Shown here piece after piece: positions 6,223-11,611 of a DNA stretch of 11,611 nucleotides (within the stretch, counting starts at the first letter, position 1; each line of letters opens with the position of its first letter). The DNA comes from Discostella pseudostelligera (Eukaryota; Bacillariophyta; Thalassiosirophyceae; Thalassiosirales; Thalassiosiraceae): assembly GCA_036940085.1 (NCBI GenBank), contig JALLBK010000518.1, positions 1-11,611 of the forward strand, given 5' to 3'. The position numbers were made by a program, and so were the translations under genes. The notes beneath the pieces are model-generated. The model had not been told where the DNA came from. It saw only the letters and a list, made by a program, of their open reading frames with translations, and searched no databases.

Positions 6223-8934
6223 ATGGACCCAAATGACGAGCTGGAGTTTTTGCGTGGGTTTCTTGACAAGAAATTCCGCCATGTATTTGGTAATTATAAA
6301 AAGCTCTTGGAGAAGGAGATCCAGGCCAGAGGTACAAGTTCAAGTAATCAAAAATTAAGTGGCACCGACGGCGCCCTCCTCGCCCCTCCTCCTCCCCCCA
6401 CAGTGGATGTCGCTCTTGAGCAGAGAAAAGCTGCTGCCAGAGCCGCTGCTGTGGCTTCTGCCATGTATGGACCATGCAGCTGTCTAAAATCACGATGCCT
6501 CGTCCTCTACTGCTCCTGTTTCAACAAGGGAATTGGTTGTCGAGTTGGCTGCAAATGCAAAAACTGCGAAAATCCAAAGGGGGCAGTTATTAACTCCGTG
6601 CCACCATCAGTCAAAAAGAGTAAGAAGAGTCAGATGGCGATAGCAATTAGTGCGGTAGCTGGTGGCTCTGATCCTCTGCAGGGAAAAGATTCGAAATCTC
6701 TCCTGATGCTCACCGTCTCCCCCGGCATATTGGGAATAACACTGTCTATGATTTCAGATGACGAGAATGTAGGAGCAGCAATCACACGCATGGATCTAGA
6801 ATGTTTACTTACAAAGCATGTTCAGGTGGGAGATCGGATACTAACCATCGATGGGGAACCAGTTACTTCTTTGTAGGATTTTGTAGTGGTAGTGGGAAAG
6901 GAACGGACGCGCAAATTTGGCATATTGAAGAAGTCAAAAGAAAAACGAATCAGCGAGGATGCAGTGCCAGTGGCTGCTAATATTCCTTCTTCACCGGCGG
7001 TGGCAGCGGCACTGACGACGGCTAACAACTCTGCTCCTCTAGTACCCCTCCTATTGCTCACCGTAACCCCTGGCCGGTTGGGATTGACACTTTCACTGAT
7101 TCTTGACGACGTGGTTGGAGGTGCAGAAATCACACGCATTGCTAAAGAATGTACATTCCTAAAGCAGGTTCAGGTGGGCGATCGGATATTAACCATTGAT
7201 GGGAAGCCAGTAACGAAATTACAGGATTTCTTAGTGACGGACAAAACTCGGACGCGTAAATTTGGAATATTGAAGAAGGCAGATGTTGCTACCAAAATTG
7301 CTGAAAATGCAAAGGTTGCAAGTTCAAGTGGTGGTGATAAAGGATCTTTGGCAACGTCGACAACCGCGACCACACCAAATAATTGTGAGAGCAGTGAGAG
7401 CACTCGGAAGCAGACATTTGCAATGGACCGCTTGTCAGATCGTCAGATGATGTCGGACCTTCTTCAATGGGATAGGAAGAACAACAAAGCTGTAATTCTT
7501 TTGCTCGCCATTTGCTGTTTGGTTACCAGGTAGGTACACTCTCACACATGCAATATTATTGTCCACCCGTCATCCTTCTCAGGTCCAAGTTCAATTGGGA
7601 ATGGGTCTTCGCCATCAAGTGCTCTGCGTCCCGCTCAGGCGTAATGAGAAAGTCAACAAACGTGAACTCGATAACAAGTGTTTTCATGACTACAATCATC
7701 GAACCGGTTTCTTTGATCAATTACTCGATGCATGGGCCTCGTATTGCGACGGTACACAGGAAGACGCTGCAAAAATGATTTTGTTCTACATGGCAAAACG
7801 ATATCCACAGTGCTACGTTCAAAACTTTGAATTGGCCACGGAAATGCATGACAAACAAATGAATGAAAGTGTCTTCGAGGAGGACAAATCCGATGAAGCG
7901 CTTCCAGACTCTAGAAGCAGCTCGGTGGGGAAACAATTCTGTGAAATACCTCGAAAATTTGTTAGTTACGATGGTACCAACGATGTCAAGTGGAATATGA
8001 ACTACGGGGAACTTATCGAGGTTAGTGCCCAACAGATTCTGTGCAGGTTATGCGATCATCAACAACAATAACATTACCATCGTCTCATCCTCTATCTTCC
8101 CTCATCTCTGTTTATCTTAGTACCAAAAAGAATACGGAGACTGCAAAGTCCATTCAAGAACAGACCTAGGGCGATGGGTTGGTGTCCAGCGCAGCAACAG
8201 AGCCAAACAATCCCGAAGTCTATCTGACACACGCATTCAACTACTCGATAAGTTAGGATTTTCATGGAGCGGTTTGCGCGAGGGTTGTACGGTGTCACTA
8301 CCCGGTGGCGATCCACGAAAAAATCGTGCTATGGCGGCCAAGCTCATGTTTCCTGATTTGACTGTGCGAGAGGCGTTGCGGCTTGGGGGGTTTGAGGAGG
8401 AGGAATTGGATGTTGTATGCGATACAAAACACAAGCGGCGTACAGGTGAGGAGTTAACTTCTATTGCGACTGTCTATGCTTCTTTGCAGTATGTCTCTTC
8501 TCATACTGACAGCTACTTGCATTATTGCCACATGATGTCAGTCTATGTCTCTTACAAGGATCGAATTGTGTCACAAATAGCCAAATTCGAAACGATGAAA
8601 CGAGGGGGCGTCTCCAAATCGATCAATTTCTAGCACATTGAAGGGTGAGGAAGAAGACCGTTTTGAACAAGTGTTTCAGGATAAGAGTCACTTACTTCCA
8701 GGTTTCTTGGAAGCAGCGGAGGAGCGGAGGAGGAATGGCATTGTCGAAACTCATAGATCTCGTTATGGCAAGAGGAAACGAGATGAGTCATTGAATGCAC
8801 AAGATGATGAGAGCGAGAACGACAACGAGGTGGACGAGGACGACAACGAGGAGATAGACGATGAAGGTGATGATACTGTGCAGCATGACGTCGGCAGGAA
8901 ACATAGTTATTATTGGAGATATTCTTCGACGTAG
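6223..8934 (+). pseudogene. Gene B: disrupted CXC-PDZ-PDZ-HA paralogue
   Basis: By alignment with A and C the exons are 6223-7491, 7583-8020, 8121-8445 and 8542-8934. The start AAA ATG G has good context. The N terminus (about 60 residues) differs from A and C and could be helical. The CXC motif at residues 85-115 has all nine cysteines at the canonical spacing. PDZ 1 starts at residue 160 and PDZ 2 is encoded at 7048-7278; A and C have only one. The unrecognised block (YCDGTQEDAAKMI), the HA domain (LGRWVGVQR, RIQLLDKLGFSW) and the acidic tail follow. Two lesions: TAG at 6874-6876 in PDZ 1, where PDZ 2 has CAG and C has GAG, and a net 5-base loss in the first part of exon 4 (96 bases to the LKGE motif against 101 in A and C), causing TAG at 8631. 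The tail after the shift is open and conserved. The intact leading frame would give a 217-aa CXC protein with a truncated PDZ. Exon 3 is 325 nt as in A and C. Either a recent pseudogene or a gene now making the short form. Confidence 0.8.
6700..7278 (+). repeat. Internal tandem duplication of the PDZ coding unit
   Basis: PDZ 1 (6700-6933) and PDZ 2 (7048-7278) encode homologous domains: LLMLTVSPGILGITLS against LLLLTVTPGRLGLTLS, both with QVGDRILTIDG and ending RTRKFGILKK. They are joined by a Ser/Ala-rich spacer of about 38 codons. PDZ 1 has Ile in place of the Arg before LG in the carboxylate loop and carries the premature stop; PDZ 2 is intact. Confidence 0.8.
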
Positions 8935-9205
8935 AGGTGCACCTCTCCAAATTGAACATATACTGAACGATTGTAGGGAGAATGATGATTCAAGGATCAG
9001 GTTTGGAGGCAGCTACAAGTAAACGGATACGGATGGAGTAGGAGTACAAAAACGCAATATAGTGTTAAAATTTTGTGACGAGATCGTTGAGAGCGAATAA
9101 GGAGTGAACGACGACGAAGATGATGATAAGTACTATGCTGATTCATGGACGAAGCGGAACATCATCATCCCAAATGTTCTCATATGGTAATCATCCTCAG
9201 CGAGC
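8921..9205 (+). pseudogene. Relic of another last exon of the same family
   Basis: Directly after the YWR codons of gene B the sequence resumes homology to the beginning of exon 4. At 8921 onward it reads LRRRGAPLQIEHILND, aligning with ARRKGARVQIENLVNI of gene A and ARRSGPRLEIEKLVNI of gene C. A CAGGTTT.GGAGGCAGC stretch near 8998-9013 resembles the CAGGTTTCTTGGAAGCAGC of exon 4. Around 9105-9130 an acidic run (NDDEDDDK) appears, then FMDEAEHHHP at 9142, similar to IMEEEHHNHS near the end of gene A. Frames shift and stops (for example TAA at 9020) interrupt it. It is a degraded partial copy on the same strand, closer to A than to C. Boundaries are approximate. Confidence 0.6.
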
Positions 9206-9408
9206 AAGCCATGGGAGGGAGAAAGTCTAGAGTGGGTCAGCTACAATCGCGGTAGGTTGCATTAATAATCTGAATCAATTTAACTCTATTACATAAATAT
9301 ATAATCTCAGTGAAATTGTTCCTACCACACACTCTCTGGGAAGGCTGTGCGCAGTCATCGTCTCCAATTTCTCTTTTTATCTCGGCAAAGCAAATCACGG
9401 AAAATAAA
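9206..9408. other. Convergent 3' region between relic and gene C
   Basis: AT-rich sequence that should hold the gene C 3' UTR (read leftward) and any downstream transcript end of gene B. No exon or repeat of note. With the relic to its left it makes up the spacer between the gene B and gene C stops. Confidence 0.4.
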
Positions 9409-11527
9409 TCACCTCCAATACTGATTCTGTTGGTAATACTGATTTTGGTGGTAGTACTGATTCTGGTGTCTCCATTCAGGAGATTGCATCGTATTCACGT
9501 TGTCGACAATCTCTTCATGCTCGTCGTCATCCTCGTTTTCGTCAACGTCCTCGTTTTCTTCTTCGTCAATCTCCTCGTCGACTTCTTCCTCGCCTTCGTC
9601 ATCGTCCTGAGACTTTGCTGCTTCCTCGCGCTTTCTCTTTCCGTTGCTCCTCTTGCGAGGTTTACGAACTTCGGTTACACCGTTTATTCTCCTATCCTCC
9701 GCTGCGACCAAGAAACTAGGAAGTAGACTACTCTTATCCCCAAATACTTGTTCAAATCGATCTTCGTCTTCTCCCTTTAGGATATTGACAAGTTTCTCAA
9801 TTTCTAGACGTGGTCCCGAACGACGAGCCTTTTCCCAATTGGCAATGTAACCCTCAATTTTATTCTTGTAGACGACTCCGACTTATAACATCGTGTGGCA
9901 GAGCAAGGAAAAACGACATGTCATGAGAAGAAGCGTACTACAGACTCTAAACAGAAACACATCGGCAGTTGTTGTTATAGACGACGAAACAAAACTCCTC
10001 TCACCTGTACGCCACATATGTTTTGGATTTTTCACTACATCCAATTCCTCATCTTCATAACCTCCAAGTAGCAATGCCTCACGATATGTCAAATCAGGAT
10101 ACACCATCTTAGCCGCGATAGCACGATTTTGGCGTGGTTCTCCACCGGGCGGTGGCGGTGTCCAGCCGTCTGGCATGGCACACCATACAAATCCCAATTT
10201 ATCCAGTAGTTCAATACGTTTCTCGGTGAGAACTAGAGCCTTTTGGTTTCTGGAACTACGTTGGTAAGAGACCCATCGTCCTAGCTCTTCTTTTCCCGTC
10301 ACTTTGCAGTGTCCGTGTTCCTTATGAAACTTGAGAAATTATTGCAACGTGAGATGAAGACGATATTCGATGCGACGCGCGAGTTTTGTTGATTTAACTG
10401 ACCTCGACAAGCTCCGCATATTTCGTGTTCCATTTGACATCATAGGTACCATCGTAACTAATAAAGTTATTAGGCACTTCACATTCTTCACTTTTCACAG
10501 TGTAATTCGTGGCAGTTTGAGTATGTTGTAGGTAGCACTGCGGAAACTGTTTCGCCATGTAATGCAATATCATATTGGCCGCATCTTCCTGTGTACCATC
10601 GCAATACGACGCCCATGCATTGAGGAATTGATCGAAGAAACCGGTTCGATAATTAAAGTTATGGAAGCACTTATTGTCGAGTGAACGCTTGTTTACTTTC
10701 TCAATTCGACGGAGGGGAATGCACATTACGTTATAGCGGGTAATGCCCATTTGAACTTGGGTCTGAAATGATGTGTGTGGTGTGTGTTTAGGACAAATTT
10801 GGATGAGAGTGCGCCGATGATATCATATGGTGAGTAAAACTGCAGTTGGCTAGAAAGCACCACGAATTCCAGCAATACTTACAGTTCGATTGTTCTTTCT
10901 ATCCCATTGAAGCAAGTCCGACATAATCTTCCGTTCCGGCAATCTATCCGTAGGCAATGGAAACGTTGGCTTTTTAATCTTCTTCAGTATGCCAAATTTG
11001 CGCGTCCGTTCCTTCCCCGTGACAAGATCCTCCAATTTCGTCACTGGTACGCCGTCAACAGTAATTACTCGATCACCCACCTCCACCTCTCCAAGGAATG
11101 TACAAGCTGGATCAATGTGTGTGATTTCGGCACCTCCATCCACTTCATTGGCATTGGGAACCATGGAAAGTGTCAACCCCAAGCGGCCGGGAGAGACAGT
11201 GAGCATTAAGAGATATTTTGGATCTCTCCTTTGGGGAATAATTGGAGCAGTGGGAGCAGGCGCCGGTCCACCGCGACGTCCCTTTGGATTTTCGCAATTT
11301 TTGCATTTGCACGTGTCGCAACAGCCAATTCCCTGGTTGAAACAGGTGCAGTAGAGAATGACGCATCGTGATTTTGGACAGTTGCATGATTTCATTATGG
11401 CAGCAGCTAATGCAGCTGATTTGGCAGCGGTTTTTCGTCGTTTCTCGAGGGTGATTTCATCATCCGCCGCCGGGGATGGGGGAGGAGGGGCTGCGGCGGA
11501 GTCGCCTGGTAATGGTAAATTGACGGA

Positions 11528-11559
<32 letters not shown>

Positions 11560-11566
11560 CGGCCAT
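9409..11566 (-). CDS. Gene C: CXC-PDZ-HA multidomain protein
   Basis: Four exons on the minus strand: 11566-10883, 10762-10403, 10329-10005 and 9881-9409; 613 aa. Donors ACT|GTAAGT, GAG|GTCAGT and ACAG|GTGAGA; acceptors TTTCAG, CTCAAG and ATAAG; phases 0, 0 and 1; introns of 120, 73 and 123 nt. Domains: Asn run (10 N) and Pro-rich leader; Ala/Lys-rich helix-like segment; CXC motif at residues 61-91 with canonical spacing of nine cysteines plus an extra Cys (GCCDTC); PDZ-like domain at about 119-196 (SPGRLGLTLS, EVGDRVITVDG); unrecognised block at about 235-312 (IPLRRIEKVNKR, YCDGTQEDAANMI); HA domain at about 336-397 (KW..KYAELVE, HGHCKV, LGRWVSYQR, RIELLDKLGFVW); second conserved block (NRAIAAKMVYPDLT.REALLLGG); RKPRKRSNGKRKR nuclear-signal-like stretch; Asp/Glu tail; repeated QNQYY; end QYWR. 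It is convergent with A and B. It appears intact, so with A it defines the working form of the family. Confidence 0.85.
9417..9470 (-). repeat. 18-bp coding minisatellite at gene C 3' end
   Basis: Three 18-bp units (9417-9434, 9435-9452, 9453-9470) read on the coding strand as repeated Gln-Asn-Gln-Tyr-Tyr type hexapeptides right before the terminal Trp-Arg. Units differ at few bases. Genes A and B lack the expansion but keep the Tyr-Trp-Arg end, so the repeat grew from the terminal codons. Confidence 0.75.
11531..11557 (-). repeat. (AAC)9 microsatellite encoding poly-Asn
   Basis: Nine GTT triplets on the plus strand are nine AAC codons on the coding strand, followed by AAT, giving ten Asn right after Met-Ala-Asp of gene C. 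A shorter AAC run occurs in the linker of gene A at about 3402-3418. A pure repeat like this is likely to vary in length. Confidence 0.9.
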
Positions 11567-11589
11567 GGTGCTGAATATTATTTCGCCTC

Positions 11590-11611
11590 GTCGTCTTTCT
11601 CCTACTTGGCG
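11590..11611 (-). repeat. 22-bp element shared with gene B 5' flank
   Basis: The reverse complement of these last 22 bases of the window is identical to 6068-6089 upstream of gene B. The match runs into the window edge, so the shared stretch may be longer. It ends 23 bases before the gene C ATG. Confidence 0.75.

Noticed and set aside
5685..6269. 194-codon minus-strand frame across the gene B promoter
   Set aside because: It is the antisense of the tandem repeat (repeated WREVWQK) plus low-complexity sequence, overlaps the gene B start and resembles no protein.
6874..6876. TAG in gene B as a reassigned sense codon or inside a micro-intron
   Set aside because: TAG, TGA and TAA all act as stops at the ends of the other genes (TAG at 1070-1072), and the only GT..AG pair around the codon would be about 14 nt, far too short.
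9310..9726. Hydrophobic 138-codon plus-strand frame opposite the gene C tail
   Set aside because: Its Val/Leu/Phe-rich sequence is the antisense of the Asp/Glu tail (GAC/GAA codons) and not a membrane protein.
10989..11354. 121-codon plus-strand frame opposite gene C
   Set aside because: It is the exact antisense of the PDZ and CXC coding exon; a similar shadow appears opposite the PDZ of genes A and B.

Overview
The window looks like nuclear DNA from a microalgal eukaryote, most likely a diatom. The genes are compact and split by short introns (73 to 129 nt) with GT..AG ends. The standard code gives clean exons. One protein family carries the 'helicase-associated' (HA) repeat that is strongly expanded in diatoms, and another gene has the look of the four-segment membrane proteins common in diatom genomes. 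The species call is inference. Nothing prokaryotic, viral or organellar was seen.

Layout: (1) 372-1072 (+) is a two-exon gene for a small secreted protein with two six-cysteine repeats joined by a Thr/Pro/Lys linker. (2) 1505-2742 (-) is a two-exon gene for a Ser/Thr-rich membrane protein. (3) From about 3049 to the right edge lies a local cluster of one multidomain family: gene A (3049-5586, +, apparently intact, 741 aa), gene B (6223-8934, +, broken), a short decayed relic just behind B (about 8921-9205), and gene C (9409-11566, -, apparently intact, 613 aa). A, B and C share three introns at identical phases and positions, and in all three the third exon is exactly 325 nt. They are therefore gene duplicates, not retrocopies.

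The family architecture, N to C, is: low-complexity leader; a single tesmin/TSO1-type CXC cysteine motif; a PDZ-like domain (two in B); a conserved block of about 75 residues that I do not recognise; an HA domain; a second unrecognised conserved block; a basic NLS-like stretch; a very acidic tail; and a C terminus ending Tyr-Trp-Arg. CXC motifs bind zinc and DNA, PDZ domains bind peptides, and HA repeats are thought to bind nucleic acid, so a nuclear DNA-bound adaptor or regulator is a reasonable inference. I know of no described protein with this combination, and it is the best candidate here for something new.

Gene B looks like a decaying copy. It has an in-frame TAG in its first PDZ domain, a frameshift at the start of its last exon and a weak first donor, yet its flanks and most of its coding sequence are well preserved. 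Its upstream region holds a 21-bp tandem repeat carrying TTCCCGCC, which matches the E2F core TTSSCGC. A 22-bp perfect match links the 5' flanks of B and C.
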